A stretch of DNA of 64,000 nt from Streptomyces sp. V4I2 (GTDB lineage: Bacteria > Actinomycetota > Actinomycetes > Streptomycetales > Streptomycetaceae): assembly GCF_030817655.1 (NCBI RefSeq), contig NZ_JAUSZM010000003.1:7998001-8062000 (forward strand), given 5' to 3'. The notes under the pieces were generated by a model, which made no database searches, was not told where the DNA came from, and saw only the letters and a list, made by a program, of their open reading frames with translations. Positions 34,867 through 44,569 of the stretch are shown here, piece by piece (position 1 is the stretch's first letter; each line of letters opens with the position of its first letter). The translations under genes and the position numbers were made by a program.

Positions 34867-36841
34867 CCGTGCCCGGCACTCCCAAGATCCCGTACGGCGG
34901 TGACTACAACCCCGAGCAGTGGCCGGAGGAGGTCTGGGACGAGGACCACCGCCTTTTCGAGACGGCCCGCATCGACACCCTCACCGTCGGCGTCTTCTCC
35001 TGGTCGCTCACCCAGCCCGCTGAGGACACCCACGACTTCACGGTCCTCGACCGCATCCTCGACCGTGCCGCCGCCGAGGGCCGCCGAGTCTGCCTCGCCA
35101 CCGGCACCGCCGCCCTCCCGCCCTGGCTCGCGAAGAAGTACCCCGAGGTCAACCGCACCGACTTCGAGGGCCGCCGGCACCGCTACGGACAGCGCCACAA
35201 CTTCTGCCCCAGCTCACCGGCGTACCGCCGCCAGGCCACGGCGATGGCCGCCCGCCTCGCCGAACGATACGCCCGGCATCCGGCGTTGCTCTCCTGGCAC
35301 ATCAACAACGAGTACGGCGGCGCCTGTTACTGCGAGCTGTGCGCCGAGGCCTTCAGGGACTGGCTCCGCGAGAAGTACACGCCTGGTGCACCACCTGGGC
35401 CGAGATCGAGCCCCCGAACGCCCTCACCGAACACTGGCGCGGCCCCGACCACACCGCCTTCCAGGGCACCACCCTCGACTACTTCCGCTTCACCACCGAC
35501 GCCCTCCTCGGCTGCTTCCTCGCCGAGAAGGACGCGATCCGCGCCCACGACCCGGACACCCCCGTCACCACCAACTTCATGGGCATGTACCGCCCCCTCG
35601 ACTACCACCGCTGGGCGCCCCACCTCGACTTCGCCTCCTGGGACAGCTACCCGCCCCTCGACGCACCGCCCACCTGGCCCGCCCTCGCCCACGACCTGAT
35701 GCGCGGCCTCAAGGGCGGCGCCCCCTTCTGGCTGATGGAACAGACCCCGTCCACCACCGCCTGCCGCGACGTCAACCCCCTCAGGCGCCCCGGCGAACTC
35801 CGCCTCGCCACCTTCCAGGCCGTCGCCCACGGCGCCGACGCGGCCCTGTACTTCCAGATGCGCGCCTCCCGCGGCGCCTGCGAGAAGTACCACGGGGCGG
35901 TCATCGGCCACGCCAGCCGCGACGACACCCGCGTCTTCCGCGAAGTAGCCGACCTGGGAAGGGAGTTGGAGCTGCTAGGAGACGCGAGCCTCGGCGCCCG
36001 CACCCCCGCCCGCACCGCCCTGGTCTTCGACTGGGACAGCTGGTGGGCCCTGGAGATCTCCGACGGCCCCTCCCGCCTCGTCCGCTACCAGGACACCGTC
36101 CACGCCTATTACCGTGCCGCCCGCGAGGCCGGCGCCGACGTGGACGTGATCCCCCAGACCGCCGACCTCACCCCGTACGACGTGGTCCTCGCCCCCGCCC
36201 TGCACATGATCAAGGGCGACCTGGCGGCTCGCCTGGAGGCGGTGGCCGCACGAGGTGGCACTGTCCTGACCACCTTCCTCTCCGGCCGCGTCGACGAACA
36301 CGACCGCGCGTTCCTCACCGACGTCCCCGGCCCGCTCGCCCCCCTCATGGGCATCCGGATCGACGAATGGGACTCCCGCGCGCCGGAGTTCGTCCAGACC
36401 GTCCCCGAGCTGGGGGCGGAGGCCCGTCTCGTCTTCGAGATCGTGCAGCCACGCGGCGCCGAGCCGGTCGCCACCTACGGCACCGACTTCTACGCGGGTA
36501 CCCCGGCCGTGACCCGGAACCGGTTCGGCGAAGGCGAGGGCGAGGGCGAGGGCTGGTACGTCGCCACCGCCCTCGACCAGCCGGGCGTGGACCACGTCGT
36601 ACGCCGCATTCTCGCCCGCCACCACCTGCTCGGCCCGTACGCCGACCAGCCGGGCCTGGAGTCCGCGACCCGCGTCGCCCCGGACGGAACCGGCCTCCTC
36701 TTCCTCCTCAACCACACCACCGACCCCGCCCACCTGACCGCCCACGCCACCGCCACCGACCTGCTGACCGGCAAGCGGGTCGAACAGGGGGAACCACTTA
36801 CCCTCGACCCACTCGGCACAGCGATCCTGCGCATGCAATAG
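34863..36841 (+). pseudogene. GH42 beta-galactosidase with small deletions and a frameshift
   Basis: The first frame from the ATG at 34863 reads IPYGGDYNPEQWPEEVWDED through the acid/base Glu region SWHINNEYGGACYCELCAEA to WLREKYT. Near 35380 the GH42 sequence jumps frame and continues as AWCTTWAEIEPPNALTEHWR, the nucleophile region APFWLMEQTPSTTACRD, and on to ILRMQ at 36841. Compared with the family, two pieces of about eight residues each are missing around that point (after KY and between CTT and WAEIEPP). Total length is 1979 nt, not a multiple of three. A GAGGGC expansion encodes GEGEGEGEG near 36530. The two catalytic glutamates lie on opposite sides of the break, so no active enzyme is made as read. 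Confidence 0.8.
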
Positions 36842-36879
36842 AGCAGATCAACAGAGCAGATCAACAGAGCAGATCAACA
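36841..36879. repeat. Three 13-bp tandem repeats between convergent GH42 and GH67 genes
   Basis: GAGCAGATCAACA occurs three times in perfect tandem. It spans the 32-bp gap and the stop codon of the GH67 gene, so each unit contains the TCA (minus-strand TGA) stop. It looks like slippage expansion of the gene end. Confidence 0.85.
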
Positions 36880-38847
36880 GATGCGGCGCCCCTGCGCGTC
36901 CGGCACACCCGACTTCCGGAAGAAGTAGCTGTTGATCTGATCGCGCCACTCGCGGGCACTGCGGAGCTGCTCCTCGTAACGCTCCACCCCCCGCGCGTGG
37001 CGCGCCGGATCGATCACGCCCGCCAGCGAAACCCACACCTCCCGGGCCTCCTCCACCTCCTCGACGCCCTCGAAGTGCGTGTCGTAGATGTGCTGGATCA
37101 CCGTCTTCCCGCTGTGCAGTACGTGGTCGTACGACACGTGGTGGAAGAACAGCAGCAGTTCGTCGGGGCAGGTGTCGGGCGACTCGTACACCTCGCACCA
37201 GGGCTTGGCGTACTGCGCCGCGAACCCCGTGCCCGTCGCCGCGCTCCGGTCGACGCCGACGCCGTTCCGGTCGGCGAAGTGGTAGGTCCCCCAGGGGCTG
37301 TACTCGTAGCCGTCGACGCTCGGCCCGTAGTGGTGCCCAGGCTGGACCATGAAGCCCACGCCGAGCGGCGCGGTGTACTTCTCGTACGTGCGCCAGGAGC
37401 CTGCCAGCACCGCGCGCAGTCCCGCCGCAGGACCCGTCCCGAAGGTGAGCCGGATCCACTCGTCGAGAACGCCGTCCGGATCAGCGTCCGGCCGCCAGGC
37501 CAGCCGCCCGAAGGTGTAGAGGTTCGCCTGGGCGAGCGGATGCCCGGTCCAGAAGGGGTCGTCGCCCGCGTTGGACACCGCCACCAGCCCACCCCGCGCC
37601 AGCGAGCCGACCTCCGTCTCGCCGTCCACCCGGGACCGCAGCACCTCACTCCACATGGGCCCCAGCCAGCACACATGCCGCTGCTGCCCGGTGTACTCCT
37701 GCGTGGCCTGCACCTCCACCGCGAGCCGGGTCCGCGGCATCGCGCCGATCAGCGGGGACACCGGCTCCCGTACCTGGAAGTCCATCGGCCCGTGCTTGAC
37801 CTGGAGCACGGCGTTCGACGCGAACTCCCCGTCCAGCGGAGTGAAGTGGTCGTACGCGGCCCGCGCCCGGTCCGTCGTCCGGTCCCGCCAGTCCTGGCGG
37901 TGGTCGTAGACGAAGGCCCGCCAGTGCACGGTGCCGCCGTACGGTTCGAGCGCGGCGGCGAGCAGGTTCGCCCCGTCGGCGTGGCTGCGGCCGTACGCGA
38001 ACGGGCCGGGCTGGCCCTCGGAGTCGGCCTTCACCACGTACCCGCCGAAGTCCTCGATCTCCTCGTACACCCGCGCCGTCGCCCCGGCCCACCACGCCCG
38101 TACCGAGGCGTCCAGCGGATCGGCCGTCGGCAGCCCGCCGAGCACCATCGGCGCGGCGAAGCTCACCGACAGATGCGTCCTGATGCCGTACGGCCTCAAC
38201 GCACCCGCGATCTCGGCGACTTCACCGATCCGGTCCGTGAGCAGGTGTGCCTCGGTGTCGTGCACGTTGACGTTGTTCACCGCCACGGCGTTGATTCCAC
38301 AGGCCGCCAGCAGCCGGCCGTACGCCCGCACCCGCTCCAGGTCGCCGCGCGCCCGCCCGTCCTGCCAGAACAGCGACCCGCCGGCGTACCCGCGCTCCAC
38401 CTGCCCCATGACCGGGTGCACCGACACGTTGTCCCAGTGGTCCAGCATCCGCAGCGCCAGTGCCGGACGGTGTTCCTCCTGTGGGCACTCACCCGTGAAG
38501 GCGTCCTCGCCGAGCCGTACGACATGGAACAACCCGTACAGGAGCCCGGCCTGTCCCGACGCGGTGACGGTCGTACGGCCGCCCTCGCGCACGTACGTGA
38601 ACGCCTCGGTGCCGTCGGTGCCCGTCAGCTCCAGCACCAGGTCGTACGAAGGAGCGCCCGGCCCGGCGTCGCGTACGACACGACCACCGAACCGGGCGCA
38701 GGCCTCCGCCACTTCCGCGTGCGCCGAGTCCACCAGCAGCCCGGATCCTCGGATCAGCGTCCGCCGGGTCCCGACCGCCCGGAAGGCGTCCGGTGGCAGC
38801 CAGGCCGGGTCGACACCCTCGGGCGGTACGGGCACGGGAAGCGGCAT
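36874..38847 (-). CDS. Alpha-glucuronidase, GH67
   Basis: A 657-residue cytosolic enzyme that removes (4-O-methyl)glucuronic acid from the non-reducing end of aldouronic acids. The full GH67 architecture is present: an N-terminal alpha/beta domain (TTVTASGQAGLLYGLFHVVR), the TIM barrel with LRMLDHWDNVSVHPVMGQVE and GGYVVKADSEGQPGPFAYGR, then HADGANLLAAALEPYGGTVH, and the helical C-terminal domain ending SYFFRKSG. I start at the ATG at 38847; an upstream TTG adds four residues without better support. No signal peptide fits import of whole aldouronates by the adjacent ABC system. It is convergent with the broken GH42 and downstream of GH92 on the same strand (22-bp gap), perhaps co-transcribed. 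Confidence 0.93.
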   Translation of the reverse strand: MPLPVPVPPEGVDPAWLPPDAFRAVGTRRTLIRGSGLLVDSAHAEVAEACARFGGRVVRDAGPGAPSYDLVLELTGTDGTEAFTYVREGGRTTVTASGQAGLLYGLFHVVRLGEDAFTGECPQEEHRPALALRMLDHWDNVSVHPVMGQVERGYAGGSLFWQDGRARGDLERVRAYGRLLAACGINAVAVNNVNVHDTEAHLLTDRIGEVAEIAGALRPYGIRTHLSVSFAAPMVLGGLPTADPLDASVRAWWAGATARVYEEIEDFGGYVVKADSEGQPGPFAYGRSHADGANLLAAALEPYGGTVHWRAFVYDHRQDWRDRTTDRARAAYDHFTPLDGEFASNAVLQVKHGPMDFQVREPVSPLIGAMPRTRLAVEVQATQEYTGQQRHVCWLGPMWSEVLRSRVDGETEVGSLARGGLVAVSNAGDDPFWTGHPLAQANLYTFGRLAWRPDADPDGVLDEWIRLTFGTGPAAGLRAVLAGSWRTYEKYTAPLGVGFMVQPGHHYGPSVDGYEYSPWGTYHFADRNGVGVDRSAATGTGFAAQYAKPWCEVYESPDTCPDELLLFFHHVSYDHVLHSGKTVIQHIYDTHFEGVEEVEEAREVWVSLAGVIDPARHARGVERYEEQLRSAREWRDQINSYFFRKSGVPDAQGRRIC

Positions 38848-38868
38848 GAGGACCCCCAACTCGGCTGC

Positions 38869-41800
38869 TCAGGCGAGCAGTTCGACCTCGGACACCACCG
38901 CCTCGCCGTCGACGACCAGACGGTACTTCTCGTAGTTACCCGGGGCTTTCACCGAGAACGCACGTGTCTGTCTGTCCCACGTGAAGGACTCCCCGGAGCG
39001 TTCGTCGAGGGTCTTCCACCTGGTTCCGTCGGCCGAGCCCTGGAGCATCCACCCGGTCGGTGCCTTCGTGCGGTCCGACGACGACGTCAGCGTGTACTGC
39101 ACCGCCCTCGCATCCCCGGCGATCGGCAACTCGACCGTGGACACCGGGGCTTCGGTCGCCGACGTGTCGTCGAACAGGGCACCCTCGCCCTTCAGCACGT
39201 CCGCACGCGGGGCCGGCACCTTGTCGTCCTTGGTGATCGACACGGGGGTCGCGTTCTTGCCCGTACCCCACGAAGAGGGCCGCGGACCCATGTCGAAGTC
39301 CAGAACGCCACCGCGGGCGAGCAGCGTGTGGGGCAGGGAAGTCGACGACCAGGAACGGCCGTTGACCCTCAGCCCCTGCACGTACACATTCCGCGCGCTG
39401 TTCTTCGGCGCCCGCACCACCAGATCCTCGCCGTTCTCCAGATGAACGGTCGCCTTCGTGAACAACGGTGACCCGACGGCGTATTCACCGCTGCCCATGA
39501 CCAACGGGTAGAAGCCGAGCGCCGAGAACAGGAACCAGGCGGACTGCTCGCCGTTGTCCTCGTCGCCGTGATAGCCCTGTCCGATCTCGCTGCCGGTGTA
39601 CAGCCGTGACAGCACCTCGCGCACGTTCCGCTGGGCCTTCCAGGGCTGTCCGGCCGCGTCGTACATGTAGTTGACGTGGTGGGCGACCTGGTTGGAGTGC
39701 CCGTACATGCCCATCCGGACGTCACGGGCCTCGGTCATCTCGTGGATGACGCCCCTGTACGAGCCGACGAACTCGGGCGAGGCGGTCTCCGGTGTCGCGA
39801 AGTACGTGTCGAGCTTCTCCGCGAGCCCGGAGCGTCCGCCGTACAGGTTGGCGAGTCCGCGCGAGTCCTGGGGTGCGGTGAAGGCGTACCCCCAGCCGTT
39901 CGTCTCGGTGTAGTCGTAGCCCCACACCCGCGGGTCGTACGCGGACGACTCGACCCGCCAGTCGCCCTTCGGGTCCCGGCCCTGGAAGAAGCCGGCCTTG
40001 GAGTCGAACAGGTTCACGTAGTCCTGGGCCCGGTCGAGGAAGTACTCCGACTCCTCCTGGTACCGCTTCTCGCCGGTCTTCCGGTACAGCGCCTGGCCCA
40101 TCCGCGCGATGCCGTAGTCGTTGAGGTAGCCCTCCAGCGCCCACGACAGGCCCTCGTGGGTGTCGGTGCTGGTGTAGCCGAGGAAGGGCGAGGTCGCCAT
40201 GCCCTTGCGGCCCACGCCGGGCGACGGGGGCACGACCGTGGCGTTCTTCAGGGCCGCGTCGTACGCCGCCTTCGCGTCGAAGTCGACGCCCTTGACGTAC
40301 GCGTCCGCGAAGGCCACGTCCGAGGAGGTGCCGGTCATCAGGTCCGCGTACCCGGGCGAGGACCAGCGCGAGGTCCAGCCGCCGTCCTTGTACTGCTGCA
40401 CGAACCCGTCGACCATCTCGCCCGTCTGATCGGGCGTCAGCAGTGAGTATGCGGGCCAGGTCGTCCGGTAGGTGTCCCAGAAACCGTTGTTGACGTACAC
40501 CTTGCCGTCCACGATCTTCGCGCCGGTGTGCGTCGGCGTGTCGGGGCCCGGCATCGGCGAGAAGGGAGAGGCGTACTGGTACTTCGAACCGACCTTCTCG
40601 AAGCCCGAGTTGGGGTACAGGTACAGCCGGTACAGGCTGGAGTACAGCGTGGTCAGCTGGTCCGGCGTCGCGCCCTCGACCTCGACCTTGCCGAGGATCC
40701 GGTCCCACTTTTTCTGGGCGCGCGACTTGACCGCGTCGAAGGAGGTGCCGTCCGGGATCTCCTGGCGCAGGTTGTCCTTCGCCTGATCCAGGCTGATCAG
40801 CGAGGTGGCCAGACGGAGCGTGACCGTGCGGTCGTCGCCGGCGTCGAAGCGCAGATGGCCCTTGACCCCGTTGGAGGTGCCTTCGGTCACCGGCTTGTCG
40901 AACACGCCGTACACGAACAGCCGGGTGGCGCCCGTCGACAGTCCCGACTTCACGTCCGAGTACCCGGTGACGACCCCCGCGGCCTTGTCCAGGGTCAGCC
41001 CCGCCTGGTCGGTCACGTTGTCGAAGAGCACGCTCGCGTCGTCGCCGGGGTAGGTGAAGCGGAGCGCCGCCGCGTGGTCCGTCGGCGCCATCTCCGCCTT
41101 CAGGCCGTTCTCGAAGCGCACGCCGTAGTAGTACGGCCGCGCGGTCTCGTTCTCGTGCCGGAAGGCCAGCTCGCGGGCCTCACGGCCGGTGTCCGGGGTG
41201 CCGGGCGCGGCGGACGGCATCACCTGGAAGGTCTGCCGGTCGCCCATCCAGGGGCTGGGCTCATGGCTCGCGCTGAACGCCTGGACGGTCGGCAGGTTGT
41301 CCGCGTTGTTCGCTCGCGCGTAGTCGTACAGCCAGCTCAGCGAGGAGGCGTTGGTCACCGGCGTCCAGAAGTTGAAGCCGTGCGGGACGGCCGTCGCCGG
41401 GAAGTTGTTGCCGCGCGAGAAACCTCCGCTGGAGTTGGTGCCGCGGGTGGTGAGCGCGTAGTCGGACAGATGGGCCTTCGGCTTCTCCGGGGTGACCGGC
41501 TCGATCCTCACGTCGTCGAGCCAGCCCCGGAACCTCGCCGGGCCCGCGGGGGAGTCGTACGCCACCAGGATCCGGTCGACCCTCTTCCCAGCCGCGACCG
41601 ACCCGATCCGCGAGACCACGTTGTTCCAGTGGTTGACGTAGAGCACCTTGGCGGCCCCCTGCGCCCGCGGCGACAGCCCGAACCCGTGCTGGTCGGTGGC
41701 TCCCAGCCCGCTCAGCTGGGTGCCGTCGGTGAAGACCAGGTCCACGGAGACGTTCGTGGCGTCGTAGTCCCGGTCGCCGTCCGCCATCGACGGGAAGACC

Positions 41801-42681
41801 CGGTACGACAGCGCCGTGTCCCGGCGAACCGCCACGTCCACGTCGAAGACCTTGTTGTACGAGTACGCCCGTCCGTCGGCCGTGTGCCTGCCGGCGTACC
41901 GCAGTGCCCGCTTGCCGGTGAAGCCCGCGCCCGCCTTCGCGGTCGGCGAGCCGCTCGGGCCGCGGTCGACCAGCGAGAGCATGTCCTGCGGGACCGGACC
42001 GTCGCTGCCGCCGGTGGAGAACTGGACGTCGGCGAGCTGTAACACTCCGGAGGCGCCGTTGTTCTTCGTGACGTCGAGCCGGAAGTGCCGGTACTCGGCG
42101 ACCGGCTCCGCGAGGTCGTACGTCTTCGTCAGGAACCGCTCTTCGAACGACTCGCCGGAGCGGGTGTCGAGGGACTTCCACTCCGTGCCGTCCGCGGAGC
42201 CCTGGAGCGTCCAGTCCTTCGGGTCGCGCTCGGCGAAGTCGTTCGCGGAAGTGAGTGCGTACGTCACCACCTTCACCGGCTTGTCCAGGTCGAACTCGGC
42301 CCAGCCGGTCGGCTCGAAGGCCAGCCATTTGGTGCCCGGCTCGCCGTCCACGAGGTTCTCCTTCACCTCGCCGCCGCCGGTGTTCTCGGCGCTCGCCCGG
42401 ACGTCCGTGACGTGGTCGGTGACGTTGCCGGGGATGCCGGTGCTGTAGCCGCCGTCGACGCCTGAGGCCCGTTTGCCGCCGTCGGGGGCGGTGTCGACGG
42501 TGTTGAGCCAGTCGGGTGCCGGGTCGCCCGTCTCGAAGGACGAGGCGAAGGACCGGTCGGCCGCGGCGGGTGCCTCAGGCAGGGCGACCGCCGCGCCCTG
42601 CGAGCCCACCGTCATGATCAGGGCGGCCACCGACACCCGGACCGCCGCACCACGTCTGTGCCGAACCCTGTGCTGCTGCAT
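38869..42681 (-). CDS. Secreted GH92 alpha-mannosidase with F5/8-type C domains
   Basis: A 1270-residue exported enzyme. The signal peptide covers about residues 1-40 (VSVAALIMTVGSQGAAVALP). A discoidin/CBM32-type domain follows (GTKWLAFEPTGWAEFDLDKP, LQGSADGTEWKSLDTRSGES). The GH92 catalytic region comes next (ANNADNLPTVQAFSASHEPS, NGFWDTYRTTWPAYSLLTPD, YGHSNQVAHHVNYMYDAAGQ, GYHGDEDNGEQSAWFLFSAL), including the Ca-dependent GDEDNGEQ acidic motif. A second F5/8-like domain lies at the C-terminus (MLQGSADGTRWKTLDERSGE). GH92 enzymes are exo-alpha-mannosidases acting on N-glycans or fungal and yeast mannans. A GACAACGTTGTC palindrome lies 30 bp upstream of the start. Together with the GH2 mannosidase at the right edge it suggests mannan/N-glycan use alongside xylan. 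Confidence 0.93.
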   Translation of the reverse strand: MQQHRVRHRRGAAVRVSVAALIMTVGSQGAAVALPEAPAAADRSFASSFETGDPAPDWLNTVDTAPDGGKRASGVDGGYSTGIPGNVTDHVTDVRASAENTGGGEVKENLVDGEPGTKWLAFEPTGWAEFDLDKPVKVVTYALTSANDFAERDPKDWTLQGSADGTEWKSLDTRSGESFEERFLTKTYDLAEPVAEYRHFRLDVTKNNGASGVLQLADVQFSTGGSDGPVPQDMLSLVDRGPSGSPTAKAGAGFTGKRALRYAGRHTADGRAYSYNKVFDVDVAVRRDTALSYRVFPSMADGDRDYDATNVSVDLVFTDGTQLSGLGATDQHGFGLSPRAQGAAKVLYVNHWNNVVSRIGSVAAGKRVDRILVAYDSPAGPARFRGWLDDVRIEPVTPEKPKAHLSDYALTTRGTNSSGGFSRGNNFPATAVPHGFNFWTPVTNASSLSWLYDYARANNADNLPTVQAFSASHEPSPWMGDRQTFQVMPSAAPGTPDTGREARELAFRHENETARPYYYGVRFENGLKAEMAPTDHAAALRFTYPGDDASVLFDNVTDQAGLTLDKAAGVVTGYSDVKSGLSTGATRLFVYGVFDKPVTEGTSNGVKGHLRFDAGDDRTVTLRLATSLISLDQAKDNLRQEIPDGTSFDAVKSRAQKKWDRILGKVEVEGATPDQLTTLYSSLYRLYLYPNSGFEKVGSKYQYASPFSPMPGPDTPTHTGAKIVDGKVYVNNGFWDTYRTTWPAYSLLTPDQTGEMVDGFVQQYKDGGWTSRWSSPGYADLMTGTSSDVAFADAYVKGVDFDAKAAYDAALKNATVVPPSPGVGRKGMATSPFLGYTSTDTHEGLSWALEGYLNDYGIARMGQALYRKTGEKRYQEESEYFLDRAQDYVNLFDSKAGFFQGRDPKGDWRVESSAYDPRVWGYDYTETNGWGYAFTAPQDSRGLANLYGGRSGLAEKLDTYFATPETASPEFVGSYRGVIHEMTEARDVRMGMYGHSNQVAHHVNYMYDAAGQPWKAQRNVREVLSRLYTGSEIGQGYHGDEDNGEQSAWFLFSALGFYPLVMGSGEYAVGSPLFTKATVHLENGEDLVVRAPKNSARNVYVQGLRVNGRSWSSTSLPHTLLARGGVLDFDMGPRPSSWGTGKNATPVSITKDDKVPAPRADVLKGEGALFDDTSATEAPVSTVELPIAGDARAVQYTLTSSSDRTKAPTGWMLQGSADGTRWKTLDERSGESFTWDRQTRAFSVKAPGNYEKYRLVVDGEAVVSEVELLA

Positions 42682-42710
42682 ACGCGAGCACTCTCCCCTG
42701 CGCGTGTGTG

Positions 42711-42722
42711 GACAACGTTGTC
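42711..42722. promoter_or_regulatory. GACAACGTTGTC palindrome upstream of GH92
   Basis: A perfect 12-bp palindrome (embedded in GGACAACGTTGTCAA) 30 bp upstream of the GH92 start codon, where a LacI-type repressor would block transcription. Identical to the site at 28753. Confidence 0.7.
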
Positions 42723-42938
42723 AACTGCTCTGCGCAAGGATCAGTTGTGGCTCAAGTGAACTGTGATGTCAAGGGTGTTGACTGTGGCATTCGGGCTCTA
42801 TGTCAGGGATTTTTCCGGCAAGGTGCACACAGGTCGCTCATATTTCCGGGAGGTCTCAACTCGGGAAAGACCCGCAGCCAACCTTGCATTCGATCTTGCT
42901 CCAGCGACCTGAAGTGGACTATACCTGTCGACGATTCA

Positions 42939-43022
42939 CACGATCCGCACGTCACGATCCGCACGTCACGATCCGCACGTCACGATCCGCACGTCACGAT
43001 CCGCACGTCATGATCCGCACGA
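42939..43022. repeat. Six 14-bp direct repeats upstream of the ngcE-like gene
   Basis: The unit CACGATCCGCACGT is repeated five times perfectly, with a sixth degenerate copy (CATGATCCGCACGA). The array ends about 77 bp before the ngcE-like start codon. It could be an iteron-like protein-binding array, a leader structure or slippage. Confidence 0.9.
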
Positions 43023-43098
43023 ACCTGCTTGACCTGACCGCGGTGCCCGGGAGGATCCGGTACACCGCCTGAGTCCTGGAGAAGGCGAGGACTTGAGC

Positions 43099-44553
43099 AT
43101 GGGATCCACTTCCGCCGAGAACAACGGCACCGGTGGCGTCGGCCGCCGCGATCTGATCAAGCGGTCCGCCGCGCTGGGCCTGATCTCCGTCCCCACGATG
43201 AGCTTCCTGTCGGCGTGCGCCAGCAGTGGCGGCGACGACAACGGGGACAAGGCCGAGAGCGGAGAGAAGACCGCGAAGAACCCGCTGGGTGTGAACGACA
43301 CCGCGGGGATGGAATTCGTCCTGTTCGACGGCGGCTTCGGCAAGGAGTACGCCGAGGACGCCGTGAAGATCTACGAGAAGAACTTCCCCAAGGCCAAGGT
43401 GAAGTTCTCCGCCACCCAGAAGATCCAGTCCACCCTCCAGCCCCGGTTCAACCAGGGCACCCCGCCGGACCTCATCGACAACTCCGGCGCCGAGCAGATG
43501 GACATGGGCGTCCTGGCCGGCAAGAACCAGCTCACCGACCTCACCGCGCTCCTCGACGCCCCGTCCTACGACGACCCGAACAAGAAGGTCCGCGACACGC
43601 TGCGCCCTGGCATCGTGGAGATGGGCCAGTTGGAGGGCGACCCGGTCTGGATCATGTACTACGCCTACACGGTGTACGGCGTCTGGTACTCGCAGAAGGC
43701 CCTGGACTCGCTCGACGCCACGTATCCCGAGACCTGGGACGAGATGCTCGCGGTCTGCGAGAAGGCCAAGAAGAAGGGCATGGCGGGCTGGACGTACGCG
43801 GGCAAGTACCCGTACTACCTGCCCTTCTCGCTGTACCCGATGATCGGCAAGGTCGGGGGCGTCGAAGTCCTCGACGCCATCGACAACCTGGAGCCGAACG
43901 CCTGGAAGCACCCCGCGGTCAAGGCGTGCTTCGAGGCCTACTACGAGCTCTACAAGAAGGGCTACATCCTCAAGGGCACCCCTGGTCTGGACCACATCCA
44001 GTCGCAGACCGCGTGGGCCAAGGGCAAGGCGCTGTTCATCCCGAACGGCTCCTGGGTGGAGAACGAGTCGGCGAACGTCATCCCGGCCGACTTCAACCTC
44101 GCCGTCTCCGCGCCCACCGGCATCGACTCCTCCGACAAGATGCCCTTCGGCACCATCTGGGCCTCCGGCGGTGAACCCTTCATCGTCCCGGCCAAGGCGA
44201 AGAACGGCGCCGGCGGTATGGAGCAGCTGCGCATCATGCTCAGCGAGGCGTCCTCGAAGAACTTCACCAGCAAGGTCAAGTCGCTGACCGCGTACAACGG
44301 CGGCACCGAGGGCATCACCCTCACCCCGGGCCTCAAGTCCGGTGTCGCGGCGCTGGAGAAGGCCGGCGACAACGTGGTGAACCCGCGTATGCAGGACTGG
44401 TACGTGCAGTTGCAGAAGGAGAAGATCGGGGTGTCCGGACTCGGCGAGATGATGGCCGGCCGTCTTACTCCGGCCGAGGCGATGAAGAAGATCCAGGCCT
44501 ACGCCGACGAGACCGCCAAGGACACGTCGATCAAGCACTACAAGCACCAGTAA
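43099..44553 (+). CDS. ngcE: ABC transporter solute-binding lipoprotein, NgcE type
   Basis: A 484-residue lipoprotein with twin-arginine-like GRRDLIKRSAALGLISVPTM and lipobox LSAC (Cys40). It matches the N-acetylglucosamine/N,N'-diacetylchitobiose-binding NgcE group in blocks such as STLQPRFNQGTPPDLIDNSG, DDPNKKVRDTLRPGIVEMGQ, AGWTYAGKYPYYLPFSLYPM and LDHIQSQTAWAKGKALFIPN. The start is the ATG at 43099 (MGSTSAENN), although a TTG two codons upstream is open. It is first of three genes, ngcE-ngcF-ngcG, with no ATPase (MsiK expected). The synteny with rok7B7 downstream supports the assignment; the exact sugar in this strain is inferred. Confidence 0.85.
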   Translation: MGSTSAENNGTGGVGRRDLIKRSAALGLISVPTMSFLSACASSGGDDNGDKAESGEKTAKNPLGVNDTAGMEFVLFDGGFGKEYAEDAVKIYEKNFPKAKVKFSATQKIQSTLQPRFNQGTPPDLIDNSGAEQMDMGVLAGKNQLTDLTALLDAPSYDDPNKKVRDTLRPGIVEMGQLEGDPVWIMYYAYTVYGVWYSQKALDSLDATYPETWDEMLAVCEKAKKKGMAGWTYAGKYPYYLPFSLYPMIGKVGGVEVLDAIDNLEPNAWKHPAVKACFEAYYELYKKGYILKGTPGLDHIQSQTAWAKGKALFIPNGSWVENESANVIPADFNLAVSAPTGIDSSDKMPFGTIWASGGEPFIVPAKAKNGAGGMEQLRIMLSEASSKNFTSKVKSLTAYNGGTEGITLTPGLKSGVAALEKAGDNVVNPRMQDWYVQLQKEKIGVSGLGEMMAGRLTPAEAMKKIQAYADETAKDTSIKHYKHQ

Positions 44554-44569
44554 ACGGACCGGAGAAGCG

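Noticed and set aside
34900..39471. A 1523-codon open frame on the plus strand through GH42, GH67 and part of GH92.
   Set aside because: It is a GC-driven shadow running through three real genes in other frames, with very Arg/Pro/His-rich composition and no motifs.
42939..43022. CRISPR array.
   Set aside because: The 14-bp units are directly adjacent without spacers, and no cas genes are present. It is a simple tandem repeat.
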